DNA from: Janthinobacterium sp.
GTDB taxonomy: Bacteria > Pseudomonadota > Gammaproteobacteria > Burkholderiales > Burkholderiaceae_D
DNA length: 64,000 bases
Direction of reading: 5' to 3'
Assembly (NCBI GenBank): GCA_003133225.1
Contig: PKWL01000072.1
Span: 1-64,000 of the forward strand
In this document: positions 53,919 to 64,000 of the stretch, piece after piece
Layout of the letters: each line of letters begins with the position of its first letter
Numbering within the stretch: position 1 is the stretch's first letter
Notes under the pieces: model-generated
What the model was told of the DNA's origin: nothing
What the model saw: the letters and a program-made list of their open reading frames with translations, nothing else
Databases searched by the model: none
Translations under genes and position numbers: made by a program

Positions 53919-55709
53919 TCAGAACAAATCAGCGTCGAGCGCCATCAAGCTGGCCGAACCCGCCCGGGCCTGGCGAATGAGCATTGCCGTTTCCGGCAGC
54001 AGGCGGGCGAAGTAAAAACGCGCCGTCGCCAGTTTTCCTTTGTAAAAAGAGTCACTGCCCGCCTCTTTTTCCAAAGAAATTTTCGCCATTTGCGCGAACA
54101 AGTAGCTATACAGCAAGTGGCCGATCACGCGCAGGTAGGGCACGGCGGCCGCGCCCATTTCATCCCCGTTCTGGAACGCCTTCATGCCAATTTCCATGGT
54201 CAGCTTGGATACTTTCGCGCCCAGGTCGGCGAGCGGCGTGACAAATTCGCTCATCGCTTCATCGGTGCCGTTTGCCTCGACGAAGGCTTGAATCTTGGCG
54301 CCGAATTTGCGCAGTTTGGCGCCGTTGTCCATCAACACCTTGCGCCCAAGCAAATCGAGCGACTGGATCGTGTTGGTGCCTTCGTAGATCAGGTTGATGC
54401 GCGCATCGCGCACGTACTGCTCCATGCCCCAATCGGCGATGTAGCCATGGCCCCCGAATACTTGCATCGCTTCCGAGGTCGCGATCCAGCCATTGTCCGT
54501 AATAAAAGCCTTCACCACCGGCGTTAGCAGCGCCACTTCGTCGGCCGCTTGCGCGCGCACTGCCGGGTCCGGGTGGTGCAGTTCGCGGTCGATCTGCAGC
54601 GCCACATACGAGGTGAAGGCGCGTCCGCCTTCGGCATAGGCCCTGGCCGTTAGCAACATGCGGCGCACGTCCGGATGCACGATGATCGGATCGGCGGCCT
54701 TTTCCGGCGCCTTCACGCCCGCGGCGCTGCGCATCTGGATGCGATCCTTGGCGTACAGCAGAGCATTCTGATAGGCCACTTCGGTCAAGCCGAGCGACTG
54801 CATGCCGACGCCGAGGCGGGCCGCGTTCATGAAAACGAACATGGCGTTCAAGCCCTTGTTGGGCACACCGATGATCCAGCCGCGGGCGGCGTCGAGGTCC
54901 ATCTGGCAGGTCGCATTGGCGTGGATGCCCATTTTTTCCTCGATCCCGGCGCAGGTGATCGTATTGCGCGCGCCCAACGTGCCATCCGCGTTGGGCAGGA
55001 ACTTTGGCACCAGAAACAGCGAAATGCCTTTTGAGCCTTCGGGCGCGTCCGGCACCCGTGCCAGCACCAGGTGCAAGATGTTTTCCGCCATGTCATGTTC
55101 GCCCGCGGAGATGAAAATCTTGCTGCCGCTGATGGCGTAGGAGCCATCCGCCTGGGGCGTCGCCTTCGAGCGCAGCAGGCCAAGGTCGGTACCGCAATGC
55201 GCTTCCGTCAGGCACATGGTACCTGACCATTGGCCCGACACCAGCTTGGGCAGATACAGCTTTTTCTGTTGCTCGGTGCCGTGCTCCAACAAGCACTCAT
55301 AGGCGCCGTGCGACAGGCCTGGGTACATCGACCATGCCTGGTTCGACGAGTTGAGCATCTCGTAAAATGAGTTGTTGAGCAAGATGGGCAAGCCTTGACC
55401 GCCATATTCGGGGGCGCAGGCCAACGCGGCCCAGCCGCCATCGACGTATTTCCTATAGGCCTCCTTGAAGCCTTTAGGGGTTGTCACGGCGTGGCTCGCC
55501 CGGTCGTGGTGGCAGCCTTCCGTGTCGCCGCTATGGTTCAACGGGAACAGGACTTCGGAGGTGAATTTCGCGCCCTCTTCCAGAACCTGGTTGATGACGG
55601 CGGCATCAACTTCGGCGTAATACGGCATTTGTTTGAGCTCGTCTTCGACTTTCAAGAATTCGTGCAAAACGAAATGCATGTCCCGGATTGGTGCGACATA
55701 TTGACCCAT
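53919..55709 (-). CDS. Acyl-CoA dehydrogenase
   Basis: MCLTEAHCGTDLGLLRSKATP; MQVFGGHGYIADWGMEQYVRDARINLIYEGTNTIQSLDLLGRK. Confidence 0.94.
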   Translation of the reverse strand: MGQYVAPIRDMHFVLHEFLKVEDELKQMPYYAEVDAAVINQVLEEGAKFTSEVLFPLNHSGDTEGCHHDRASHAVTTPKGFKEAYRKYVDGGWAALACAPEYGGQGLPILLNNSFYEMLNSSNQAWSMYPGLSHGAYECLLEHGTEQQKKLYLPKLVSGQWSGTMCLTEAHCGTDLGLLRSKATPQADGSYAISGSKIFISAGEHDMAENILHLVLARVPDAPEGSKGISLFLVPKFLPNADGTLGARNTITCAGIEEKMGIHANATCQMDLDAARGWIIGVPNKGLNAMFVFMNAARLGVGMQSLGLTEVAYQNALLYAKDRIQMRSAAGVKAPEKAADPIIVHPDVRRMLLTARAYAEGGRAFTSYVALQIDRELHHPDPAVRAQAADEVALLTPVVKAFITDNGWIATSEAMQVFGGHGYIADWGMEQYVRDARINLIYEGTNTIQSLDLLGRKVLMDNGAKLRKFGAKIQAFVEANGTDEAMSEFVTPLADLGAKVSKLTMEIGMKAFQNGDEMGAAAVPYLRVIGHLLYSYLFAQMAKISLEKEAGSDSFYKGKLATARFYFARLLPETAMLIRQARAGSASLMALDADLF

Positions 55710-55743
55710 GGTGTTTCTCCTGGCGGCTAAATGGCGTTGGACA

Positions 55744-56436
55744 CTAATTTTTTCCGTTCGCGAGCTGGGACGGCGGGCACCGATAGGCGTCGAGCAGACG
55801 GCTAAAGGCGATGCGGGCCCGCTCCGCGCTGCCCGGCATGCGCAAGAAACGCGCATCGTGGTGCAAGGCGAGGACCAGTCCATACATTTCATAGACCATC
55901 TGAGCGGCGTCGGTGCCCCGTTTCAAGTCGCCCGTTTCGATCGATTGGGTGATGCAGCGCAACAATGCGCCCTGCCATGCCCGCACCATCGATACCAATT
56001 CCTCACGGATGGGGCCGGGGCGATCGTCGTATTCAACGGCCCCGCTGATGTAAATGCAGCCGGAAGCGATTTCCACGCTAACGCGCGTGACCCAGCGGGA
56101 AAACATCGATTTCAGGCGCAAAATCCCGCGCGGCTCGATCATGCTGGGAAAAAATACTTCTTGTTCGAAGCGGCGGTGATAAAGCTTAAGCACGTCCAAC
56201 TGGAGATCTTCACGCGAGCCGAAATGGGCAAACACGCCGGATTTGCTCATGTGCATCTTGTCGGCGAGCGAGCCGATGGTGAGGCCTTCGAGCCCGTCGC
56301 GGCTGGCCAAATCGAGAGCGACATCGAGAATGGCGGCGCGGGTCAGTTCGCCCTTGCGCATAAATTTAATCGAAGTATCGATGATATTTCCACTTATTAA
56401 TGGCAATTTCAAAGCGCGCGGGGCATGCATGGGCAA
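55744..56436 (-). CDS. TetR-family regulator, likely of the downstream beta-oxidation genes
   Basis: RAAILDVALDLASRDGLEGLTIGSLADKMHMSKSGVFAHFGSREDLQLDVL; start may be 56361 (MRKGELTRAAIL). Confidence 0.9.
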   Translation of the reverse strand: MPMHAPRALKLPLISGNIIDTSIKFMRKGELTRAAILDVALDLASRDGLEGLTIGSLADKMHMSKSGVFAHFGSREDLQLDVLKLYHRRFEQEVFFPSMIEPRGILRLKSMFSRWVTRVSVEIASGCIYISGAVEYDDRPGPIREELVSMVRAWQGALLRCITQSIETGDLKRGTDAAQMVYEMYGLVLALHHDARFLRMPGSAERARIAFSRLLDAYRCPPSQLANGKN

Positions 56437-56448
56437 GCGCGAAATAAT

Positions 56449-56462
56449 TACGAACGCTCGTA
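56449..56462. promoter_or_regulatory. Candidate TetR operator
   Basis: TACGAACGCTCGTA (TACGA-N4-TCGTA) just upstream of the tetR ORF. Confidence 0.45.
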
Positions 56463-56536
56463 CTATTATCTACTCGAGCACAAAAGTCAAACGGGATCGT
56501 TAGAAGGGAGATTCTATTTTCTGCAGCAGGCGGGCG

Positions 56537-56920
56537 CTAACGCTCACCATTCGCTTTGCTCAATTGACGGCGGTCGCGCTTGGTTGGACGCCCCTTGATG
56601 GCGGCGCCAGGCTCGCCGAACAGAATGTTCTGCTGCGCCTGCTTTTCGCGGCGCGCCATGCTGTCCGCGCTTTCCGCATACAAGGTGCGGGCGATGGGCG
56701 CGCCGCCGCGCTGGTCGCTCAGGCCCAGCACGCGCACGTCCCACGTAGCGGCGCCATTATCGATTTGCAACTCATCACCGCAGCGCAGCGCTCGCGCCGG
56801 CTTGACGCGGGCGCCTTGCAAGCGCACCTTGCCATGCTCGAGCGCGTCGCAAGCGAGCGCACGGGTCTTGAAAAAGCGCGCCGCCCACAGCCATTTGTCG
56901 ATGCGTACGGATTCGCTCAT
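56537..56920 (-). CDS. S4-domain RNA-binding protein (Hsp15-like)
   Basis: VRIDKWLWAARFFKTRALACDALEHGKVRLQGARVKPARALRCGDELQI. Confidence 0.92.
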   Translation of the reverse strand: MSESVRIDKWLWAARFFKTRALACDALEHGKVRLQGARVKPARALRCGDELQIDNGAATWDVRVLGLSDQRGGAPIARTLYAESADSMARREKQAQQNILFGEPGAAIKGRPTKRDRRQLSKANGER

Positions 56921-56923
56921 GAG

Positions 56924-58087
56924 TTAGGCGTATTTACCAATGGCAAAAATGCGCATGGCTAATTTATAAGCTAGGAAGGCGATTTCGTAGCCGATCCGGC
57001 GCACCCGGCCGACATGGGCGAAATCATCGGCATGGATCTCCACGCCGTCGGCCACGGCTGCGCTGATATGACGGCGCAGGGTGCGGGCGAAGGCCACGTC
57101 CTTGATCACCACATTGGCTTCCTGATTCAAAAACAGGCTGAGGCCGTCACAATTGCTGGACCCGACCGTGGCCCAATCGTCGTCGATAACGGCGACCTTG
57201 GCGTGCAGCTGGGTCTTGTGGTACTCGACCACCTTGACGCCGGCCGCCAGCAGTTTCGGGTAAAAGGAGTGCGCGACGGCGTCTTGCAGCCAGATTTCGC
57301 CGACCCCGATCAACAAGGTGACGTCGACCCCGCGTCTGGCGGCGGCGGCAAGAGCATGGCGAAACTTGCGTCCAGGCGCGAAATACGGGTTGGCCAGCAT
57401 CACATTTTTTTTCGCGCGCCCCAGTGCTTGAAGATAGGCGCGCTGGATGGTGTGACGGTTACGCAAGTTGTCACGCACGACGAAACCGGCCAGCACGGGG
57501 CTGCGCGCGAGGCTCTTGCTGACGGCGCGCATCTCGCGGTACAAGCCGATGCGTTTGATGAGGCCCATATGGCCGAGCCGGGCCCATTGCGCCTGGGCCT
57601 CACGATGAATGGACGCCACCAGCGGCCCGCGCACGGCGACCGCGAAATCCCAGCGCGGCGCCGACAGGGCGATGCTGCGGTTATGGTCGCAAAACATGTC
57701 GTCGTTGATGTTGATGCCCCCCACGAAAGCGACGAGGCGGTCGACGACACAGATTTTGCGATGGGTGCGGGTCACGCCGCGCCGGAACCAAGGGTTGAAA
57801 ACGCGGTGCTGCACGCCCGTATGCTCCAACCGGACTTGCATGCGGTTGATCTGGGCATTGCCGGTGCCGAACCAGTCGGTGATCATGTGCACGGCAACGC
57901 CGCGCCCGGCCGCGCGCATCAAAGCTTCCTGCACCTGGGTCCCCGTTTCATCCGCGGCGAAGATATAGGTTTCAAAATACACGTCATACTGCGCCGCGTC
58001 GACGGCCGCGATCAAGGCCGGAAAATAATCTGTCCCACACAAGAGCAACTGGACGTGGTTTTGCGCAATGAAATTAACGGATCGCAT
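56924..58087 (-). CDS. clsB: Cardiolipin synthase ClsB-like, phospholipase D family
   Basis: Two HKD motifs: HRKICVVDRLVAFVGGININD and HAKVAVIDDDWATVGSSNCD. Confidence 0.9.
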   Translation of the reverse strand: MRSVNFIAQNHVQLLLCGTDYFPALIAAVDAAQYDVYFETYIFAADETGTQVQEALMRAAGRGVAVHMITDWFGTGNAQINRMQVRLEHTGVQHRVFNPWFRRGVTRTHRKICVVDRLVAFVGGININDDMFCDHNRSIALSAPRWDFAVAVRGPLVASIHREAQAQWARLGHMGLIKRIGLYREMRAVSKSLARSPVLAGFVVRDNLRNRHTIQRAYLQALGRAKKNVMLANPYFAPGRKFRHALAAAARRGVDVTLLIGVGEIWLQDAVAHSFYPKLLAAGVKVVEYHKTQLHAKVAVIDDDWATVGSSNCDGLSLFLNQEANVVIKDVAFARTLRRHISAAVADGVEIHADDFAHVGRVRRIGYEIAFLAYKLAMRIFAIGKYA

Positions 58088-58097
58088 GAACGCCGGC

Positions 58098-58907
58098 CTA
58101 CGCTAATTTCAGCGAAGCGATAATCGGGGCGTGGTCAGACAGTTTCGCCCACAAGGAGCCGTGCATCACCTGCGCCGACTCGACCTTGAAACCACGTACA
58201 TAGATGCGGTCTAGACGAAACCAAGGCAAGGCGGCCGGGAACGTGCGGGCCGGTTTGATTCGGGCCCCGCGCCCGGCCATGCTGCGTACCATGTCGCCCA
58301 GAGCAGAACCGGAGCCGAGCTCGTCGAACACCTCGACTACGCCGAGCTGATCGCGCAGACGCGCTCCCAGATGGTTGCGCCAGTCATTGAAATCACCGGC
58401 GATGATGATCGGTTCGTCGGCGGACGTGGAGGCCAACACCGCTTCGATCAAGGCCTCGTTCTGGCGCCCGCGCCCCGCTTCGAACAAGCCCAGGTGGACC
58501 ACATAACAATGCACATCGGCCTTTGGCGTTTGCAGCTTGCAGTGCAAGATGCCGCGCTGTTCATAGGCATGGTCGGACACGTCTTGGTTGTGGGAAGACG
58601 AGATGGGATACGTGCTGAGCAAGGCGTTGCCATGATGACCATTGTTATACACGGCGTTCATGCCATACGCGGAGTAATTTTCGCCGGCGAAAAATTCATG
58701 CTGCGCCTGCTTCGGCCAGTGTTTTTTGCTTTCGCTTTGCTGGCCGAATTGGGCCGCGTTGCGGTCGTGCCGGCCTTGCACCTCCTGCAAGAAGACAACG
58801 TCGGCGGCGAACAGGGTGATGGCTTGTTTTAGGGCGTGCACGCGCGGCAGACCGCGTATCGATGAGACGCCCTTGTGGATGTTATAAGTTGCGACGCGAA
58901 TTTTCAT
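58098..58907 (-). CDS. Endonuclease/exonuclease/phosphatase family protein
   Basis: VATYNIHKGV, VVFLQEVQGRHD, IIAGDFNDWR, LSDHAPIIASL. Confidence 0.9.
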   Translation of the reverse strand: MKIRVATYNIHKGVSSIRGLPRVHALKQAITLFAADVVFLQEVQGRHDRNAAQFGQQSESKKHWPKQAQHEFFAGENYSAYGMNAVYNNGHHGNALLSTYPISSSHNQDVSDHAYEQRGILHCKLQTPKADVHCYVVHLGLFEAGRGRQNEALIEAVLASTSADEPIIIAGDFNDWRNHLGARLRDQLGVVEVFDELGSGSALGDMVRSMAGRGARIKPARTFPAALPWFRLDRIYVRGFKVESAQVMHGSLWAKLSDHAPIIASLKLA

Positions 58908-59024
58908 GAATTTATTTTAACCCCTGAGCCCGTATTTCACGCAAAACGATGCGTGCGCCAATGAAGGCGTTCGCGTGAACACAGGCGCGGGTTGCCTGAA
59001 TCGGCAGCCAGCAGCCGGCCAAGC

Positions 59025-59474
59025 CTAGGCGAGGTGGCTGGGCAGTTGCAATATGGCTTCGGCATTGGAAGACGAAAAACACTGGTCGGCCGCCTCCCGA
59101 TAGGGGCGCCAGACAGATTGCAGATGTTCGCGCGGGCTGAGGGTGACTTTGACGTCGCGCGCCACCTGCACGCTAAACACATGCTCCGTATTGTGCGTCA
59201 CGCCCGGCGCATAGCGGTGGCGCCAGAGGGGATAGATCTCGTAGACATTCACCAAGCCCCAGTCGCGCAAGCCGAACTCGGCGTCATCGGCCACGATGCC
59301 GGTTTCTTCAAACAGCTCGCGCGCCGCGGTCGTAGGCAGCGCTTCTTGCGGCGTCTCGAGCGAGCCGGTCACCGACTGCCAAAAACCCGGCCGGTCGGCG
59401 CGCTCGATGAGCAATACCTGCAGATCGGCGGTATGGATGACGACCAGAACGGATTCAGGGATCTTATAATTCAT
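59025..59474 (-). CDS. nudB: Dihydroneopterin triphosphate diphosphatase (Nudix)
   Basis: Nudix box ETPQEALPTTAARELFEETGI; upstream of aspS. Confidence 0.92.
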   Translation of the reverse strand: MNYKIPESVLVVIHTADLQVLLIERADRPGFWQSVTGSLETPQEALPTTAARELFEETGIVADDAEFGLRDWGLVNVYEIYPLWRHRYAPGVTHNTEHVFSVQVARDVKVTLSPREHLQSVWRPYREAADQCFSSSNAEAILQLPSHLA

Positions 59475-59531
59475 AATGGGTGTTAAAAGGCGCGTGCGCC
59501 TTTGCCACTGGTATGATTTGCAAGCGTCGGA

Positions 59532-61346
59532 TTAAGCGACCTTCGGCTCCGGGTTGCGCAAGCGGATATGCAATTCGCGCAGTTGCTTTTCGTCCACCTC
59601 GGACGGCGCCTGGGTTAGCAGACACTGGGCGCGCTGCGTTTTTGGGAAGGCGATCACGTCGCGGATCGAATCGGAACCGGTCATCATGGTGACGATGCGG
59701 TCCAGACCGAAGGCGAGGCCGCCGTGCGGAGGAGCGCCATATTGCAAGGCATCCAGCAGAAAGCCGAATTTCAGCTGCGCTTCTTCGGCCTCAATCTTCA
59801 AGGCGCGAAATACCTTGCTTTGGACGTCAGCGCGGTGGATGCGGATCGAACCGCCGCCCAGCTCCCAGCCGTTTAAGACCATGTCGTAGGCTTTGGCGAT
59901 GCAGGCGCCCGGGTCGGTTTCCAACATGTCTTCGTGGCCATCTTTGGGCGCCGTAAACGGATGGTGGGTCGCGCTCCAGCGCCCGCTTTCCTCGTCGTAG
60001 TCAAACATCGGAAAGTCCACTACCCACAAAGGCTTCCAGGCCTCCTCGAACAGGCCTTCTTTTTTGCCGAAGTCGCTGTGGCCGATCTTTACCCGCAAAG
60101 CGCCGATGGCGTCATTCACCACTTTCGCCTTGTCGGCGCCGAAGAAAATCAAGTCACCGTTCTGGGCCTTGGTCAATTCCACGATTTGCGCCAGCGCGGC
60201 GTCGTGCAAGTTCTTCACAATCGGCGACTGCAGACCGTCGCGGCCCTTGGCCTTGTCGTTGACCTTGATGTACGCTAAGCCTTTGGCGCCATAGATGGCA
60301 ACGAACTGGGTGTAGGCGTCGATTTCGGAGCGTGGCATGCCGCTGCCTTCCTTGGCGCCGCCCGGCACCAAGAGGCCGACTACGCGTCCGCCTTTCATAT
60401 TGGCCGCGCCGGAAAACACTTTGAAGTCGACGTCTTGCATCACCTGAGTCAGGTCGGTTAATTCCATCTTAACGCGCATGTCTGGCTTGTCCGAACCGTA
60501 CAGGTTCATCGCCTGCGCGTACTCCATGACCGGGAACGGGTTGGGCAAATCAATATCGAGGGTATTTTTGAAGACGACACGAATCATGTTTTCAAACAGA
60601 TCGCGGATTTCCTGCTCCGTCAGGAACGACGTCTCGCAGTCGATTTGAGTGAATTCGGGTTGGCGGTCGGCGCGCAAGTCTTCGTCGCGAAAGCATTTGG
60701 TGATCTGGTAATAACGGTCGAAGTTGGCAACCATCAGCAATTGCTTGAACAATTGCGGCGATTGCGGCAAGGCGAAGAAGTGGCCCGCGTTCACGCGCGA
60801 GGGCACCAGGTAGTCGCGCGCACCTTCCGGCGTGGACTTGGTCAGCATCGGCGTTTCGATGTCGATAAAGCCCAGTTGGTCGAGGTACTTGCGCACTTCC
60901 ATGGTCACTTTGTAGCGCAAACGCAGGTTGTTTTGCATTTGCGGACGGCGCAGGTCAAGCACGCGGTGCGTCAAGCGGGTGGTTTCGGACAGGTTTTCGT
61001 CGTCTAACTGGAACGGCGGCGTGACCGACGGGTTCAGCACTTCAAGATTGCTGCAGACCACTTCGATCTTACCCGACTTCAGATGGCTGTTGATAGTGCC
61101 TTCGAGGCGGTGGCTGACGACGCCCGTCACGCGCAGACAAAACTCGTTGCGTACCGCTTCGGCGGCCGCGAAGACGGCGGCCTGCTCGGGATTGCACACA
61201 ATTTGCACCAAGCCTTCGCGGTCGCGCAAATCGATGAAAATGACGCCGCCATGGTCGCGCCGGCGATGGACCCAGCCACACAGGTTGACAGTTTGCCCAA
61301 GCAAGGCTTCCGTGGTGAGGCCGCAATAATGGGTACGCATTGACAT
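59532..61346 (-). CDS. aspS: Aspartyl-tRNA synthetase
   Basis: [76 protein letters not shown]. Confidence 0.97.
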   Translation of the reverse strand: MSMRTHYCGLTTEALLGQTVNLCGWVHRRRDHGGVIFIDLRDREGLVQIVCNPEQAAVFAAAEAVRNEFCLRVTGVVSHRLEGTINSHLKSGKIEVVCSNLEVLNPSVTPPFQLDDENLSETTRLTHRVLDLRRPQMQNNLRLRYKVTMEVRKYLDQLGFIDIETPMLTKSTPEGARDYLVPSRVNAGHFFALPQSPQLFKQLLMVANFDRYYQITKCFRDEDLRADRQPEFTQIDCETSFLTEQEIRDLFENMIRVVFKNTLDIDLPNPFPVMEYAQAMNLYGSDKPDMRVKMELTDLTQVMQDVDFKVFSGAANMKGGRVVGLLVPGGAKEGSGMPRSEIDAYTQFVAIYGAKGLAYIKVNDKAKGRDGLQSPIVKNLHDAALAQIVELTKAQNGDLIFFGADKAKVVNDAIGALRVKIGHSDFGKKEGLFEEAWKPLWVVDFPMFDYDEESGRWSATHHPFTAPKDGHEDMLETDPGACIAKAYDMVLNGWELGGGSIRIHRADVQSKVFRALKIEAEEAQLKFGFLLDALQYGAPPHGGLAFGLDRIVTMMTGSDSIRDVIAFPKTQRAQCLLTQAPSEVDEKQLRELHIRLRNPEPKVA

Positions 61347-61406
61347 AAAATTTTCAGTCCAGGTTAAATTATATTCGATGGCCGCGCTGTCGGGAAAGCG
61401 CGCGCC

Positions 61407-62018
61407 CTATTCTTTACTTGCCGCCGGCATATGATCGGGTGCGACCACGCCCATCGAGACAATATACTTGAGTGCGGCATCGACGCTCATGTCGAGCTCG
61501 ACGACATCGCTGCGCGCCATCATCAGAAAAAAACCGGAGGTCGGGTTCGGCGTGGTCGGCACGTACACGCTCACGTAGTCACCCACCAGATAGTTCTTCA
61601 CGTCGCCGCCCGGCACGCCGGTCAAGAACGCAATGGTCCACGAACCGGAACGGGGATAAGGCACCAGCACGGCCTTGCGAAACGCGTTGCCCGAGGACGA
61701 AAATAAGGTATCGGATACCTGCTTCACGCTCGAGTATAGCGAGTTCACGACGGGGATGCGCTGCAGGGCTTTTTCCCATAAGCGCACGACGTAATTACCA
61801 ACCAAGTTGCTGGTCAACAAGCCGGTCACGAACACGATCAGAATGGTCAGGATCGTGCCCAGGCCGGGAATATCAAAACCGAACAGAGCCCTAGGCTGCC
61901 AGCGCTCTGGCACGAAGCGCAGCGACTGGTCCATCGTGCCGATCACCAGATTTAAGACCCAAGCCGTGATCGCCAGCGGAACTAGAATCAGCAAGCCGGT
62001 AATAAAATATTTACGCAT
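61407..62018 (-). CDS. DUF502 family membrane protein
   Basis: YFITGLLILVPLAITAWVLNLVIGTMD; IPVVNSLYSSVKQVSDTLFSS. Confidence 0.92.
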   Translation of the reverse strand: MRKYFITGLLILVPLAITAWVLNLVIGTMDQSLRFVPERWQPRALFGFDIPGLGTILTILIVFVTGLLTSNLVGNYVVRLWEKALQRIPVVNSLYSSVKQVSDTLFSSSGNAFRKAVLVPYPRSGSWTIAFLTGVPGGDVKNYLVGDYVSVYVPTTPNPTSGFFLMMARSDVVELDMSVDAALKYIVSMGVVAPDHMPAASKE

Positions 62019-62069
62019 CGATTTCTCTGTGGTTGGTATCGGGAAAGCCGTTCCGCCCCCTGTTCCGCC

Positions 62070-62387
62070 TCAGGCCGCCTTGATGGGCGCGGCCGGCGCG
62101 CATGCGGGCGCTGCGGCCGCTTTGGCTGGCGCCGCCTCTGTGGCCGCCTCTTTGGCCGGCGCAGCTGCGCCGGCAGTGTCGCCCGACCCGTTCGGCGCCG
62201 CCGCGCCGCCACGGAAATCAGTGGCGTACCAGCCCGTTCCCTTAAGGCGGAAACCGGCGGCCGTCAATTGTTTTTTGAAGGTCGGCTGGCCACACGACAG
62301 ACAAACTGTCAGCTGCGGGTCGGAAATCTTTTGCAAAACATCCTTGGCAAAACCACATTCGTCACAACGGTAAGCGTAAATCGGCAT
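62070..62387 (-). CDS. FmdB-type zinc ribbon protein with Ala-rich tail
   Basis: MPIYAYRCDECGFAKDVLQKISDPQLTVCLSCGQPTFKKQLTAAGFRLKGTGWYATDF. Confidence 0.93.
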   Translation of the reverse strand: MPIYAYRCDECGFAKDVLQKISDPQLTVCLSCGQPTFKKQLTAAGFRLKGTGWYATDFRGGAAAPNGSGDTAGAAAPAKEAATEAAPAKAAAAPACAPAAPIKAA

Positions 62388-62644
62388 TAAATTACCCCGC
62401 AAAAATCATCAAAAACCCTGCATTATAAAGCTTTTCCCGCCAGCTTACGATTTTCCGGCTGACGCTGGCATGACGGGCCTGCGCCCGGCGCGTCGCCAAG
62501 TGGGTCAATTGCCGCCCCCATGCGTGCATGCGAGAGAACATTGAGGCCACGCTAACGATTTATTTTGGCGACGAGGCGCGCCATCGAAGCCACAGCCCCC
62601 CGCTGCGGCCAAGGATGCCAGGCAGCGCGCCCCGTCGGCAATTT

Positions 62645-63253
62645 CTACAGCGATGGCGCCCGGCGGCGCCAGATCATCCAACGCTCCTTGCCCGCAAATG
62701 CGGGAATTGAGTCGCTGACGGCCTGCTCCTCGACGCACTCGAAATACGGCAGCAGCAGCTCGTCCAAGCGGGCCCGCCCGATGCCGAAGGGCGGCCCTTT
62801 GGGCTGGTCGTCGAAAAAGAAATAGCCGACCAACAAGGCGCCCGGCGCCAGCAGCTCGGCCCAGCGCGCCACCACCTGCGACCACATGGCGGGCGGCATG
62901 GCGCACAGGAAGGCGCGCTCGTAGATCAGCTGGGGCGGGCGCGCCGGTTGGTAGCTGAAAAAATCGGCCTCGAGCACGCGCGCGCTCCATGCGCCGAGCG
63001 CCGAGCGGGCAACGGCCACGGCCGCGGGCGAAAAATCGATCGCCGTCGCATCCCATCCCGCCTGACACAAAAAGGCCAGTTCATAGGCCGCGCCGCAACC
63101 GGGAATCAGGCACGCCAAGGGCTCTGCTGCCGCCGCGACAAACTGGCGCAGCGCCTGCGGCACGCCGCCCCGGTCCCAAGGCATGAAGCGGTGATCGAAA
63201 CGTTCGTCCCAAAAAGCCGGGGACAAGGGATCGCGCACGTGGAAAGTGGGCAT
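62645..63253 (-). CDS. SAM-dependent methyltransferase (thiopurine methyltransferase-like)
   Basis: FWDERFDHRFMPWDRGGVP, CLIPGCGAAYELAFL, GWDATAIDFSPAAV. Confidence 0.87.
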   Translation of the reverse strand: MPTFHVRDPLSPAFWDERFDHRFMPWDRGGVPQALRQFVAAAAEPLACLIPGCGAAYELAFLCQAGWDATAIDFSPAAVAVARSALGAWSARVLEADFFSYQPARPPQLIYERAFLCAMPPAMWSQVVARWAELLAPGALLVGYFFFDDQPKGPPFGIGRARLDELLLPYFECVEEQAVSDSIPAFAGKERWMIWRRRAPSL

Positions 63254-63262
63254 GGCGCTCAC

Positions 63263-64000
63263 TTACAGGCCCTGCTGCCAGCGCAGGTAGATTTGCAAGC
63301 CGAGCGCGCCCACGGCAAAGGCGCCCACGAAGTAGACGACGAACGCGAGCAGACGGTTGGTCTTTTGTTGCTCCCCGATCAAGGTCTTGAGCAATTGCGA
63401 TTCGGCGTCGCCCGGATCGGACGCCAGCAAAGCGCGGTGCACGAGACGCGGCAGTTGCGGCAGGATGTGGGCGTAGCGCGGGGCCTCGGCCTTGAAGCGC
63501 TCCAGCAGCCCCCGCAGGCCGACCTGCTCGCCCATCCAGCGTTCCAGGTAAGGCTTGGCAGTTTTCCACAAGTCAAGATCGGGATCGAGCTGTCGCCCCA
63601 GTCCTTCAATGTTGAGGAGAGTCTTTTGCAGCAGCACCAGCTGCGGCTGCACTTCGACATTGAAGCGACGCGACGTCTGGAACAGGCGCAGCAGGATCTG
63701 ACCGAAGGAAATATCTTTCAGCGGTCGGTCGAAGATGGGCTCGCAACAGGCGCGCACTGCCGATTCGAGCTCGTCGACGCGGGTCTCTGTCGGCGCCCAG
63801 CCCGATTCAATATGCGCTTCGGCCACGCGCTTGTAGTCGCGCCGAAAAAACGCTAAAAAGTTCTGCGACAGGTAATCCTTATCGAAGTCGTTCAAGGTGC
63901 CGACGATGCCAAAGTCGAGCGCGATGTAGCGGCCGAACGAGGCCGGCGCCACAGACACCAAGATATTGCCTGGATGCATGTCGGCGTGGAAAAACCCATC
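63263..64000 (-). CDS. ubiB: UbiB-family ubiquinone biosynthesis kinase-like protein, 5' end outside window
   Basis: [38 protein letters not shown] open at the window edge. Confidence 0.93.
   Translation of the reverse strand, partial: DGFFHADMHPGNILVSVAPASFGRYIALDFGIVGTLNDFDKDYLSQNFLAFFRRDYKRVAEAHIESGWAPTETRVDELESAVRACCEPIFDRPLKDISFGQILLRLFQTSRRFNVEVQPQLVLLQKTLLNIEGLGRQLDPDLDLWKTAKPYLERWMGEQVGLRGLLERFKAEAPRYAHILPQLPRLVHRALLASDPGDAESQLLKTLIGEQQKTNRLLAFVVYFVGAFAVGALGLQIYLRWQQGL

Noticed and set aside
57014-58123. 369-aa plus-strand ORF opposite clsB
   Set aside because: Shadow ORF in GC-rich DNA; both HKD motifs lie on the opposite strand.

Overview
The window is chromosomal DNA from a high-GC betaproteobacterium. 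The gene order (nudB-aspS-DUF502-fmdB-ubiB, omlA/bamE divergent from fur, leuS-lptE-holA-proA) suggests Burkholderiales, probably Oxalobacteraceae; this is inferred from gene content, not from a search. Most of it is ordinary housekeeping DNA. Contents in order: an HME-type RND pump with its outer-membrane lipoprotein; tRNA-Gly(CCC); a GGDEF cyclase; a Sel1-repeat protein; an HDOD-kinase / receiver-PAS-GGDEF-EAL pair; proA-holA-lptE-leuS; exbD/exbB-dapB-bamE; fur; hrcA; tandem two-module lipoproteins; a HipBA-like locus; queC; pdxH; paired DUF3108 genes; phaM-like; a receiver-TPR / kinase pair; mnmC-tag; CHRD; an AI-2E transporter; a complete beta-oxidation cluster with a TetR regulator; clsB; and nudB-aspS-DUF502-fmdB-ubiB (ubiB runs off the window). 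Best leads: (1) a hipBA locus whose toxin 5' end can be rebuilt by hand across two apparent 1-nt deletions, driven from a promoter region with a perfect 32-bp palindrome and a second matching TAGCC-N8-GGCTA operator; (2) a candidate small RNA at about 31.12-31.21 kb with two CTCCTCC (anti-Shine-Dalgarno) motifs between a hairpin and a strong terminator; (3) an MnmC whose methyltransferase domain seems to have lost its catalytic motif; (4) small proline-rich ORFs with good ribosome-binding sites in the gene-poor 33-36 kb stretch; (5) an orphan barstar-like gene tightly coupled to exbD. I saw no CRISPR array, rRNA, prophage or intact insertion sequence. All family calls come from reading the sequence; no database search was run.
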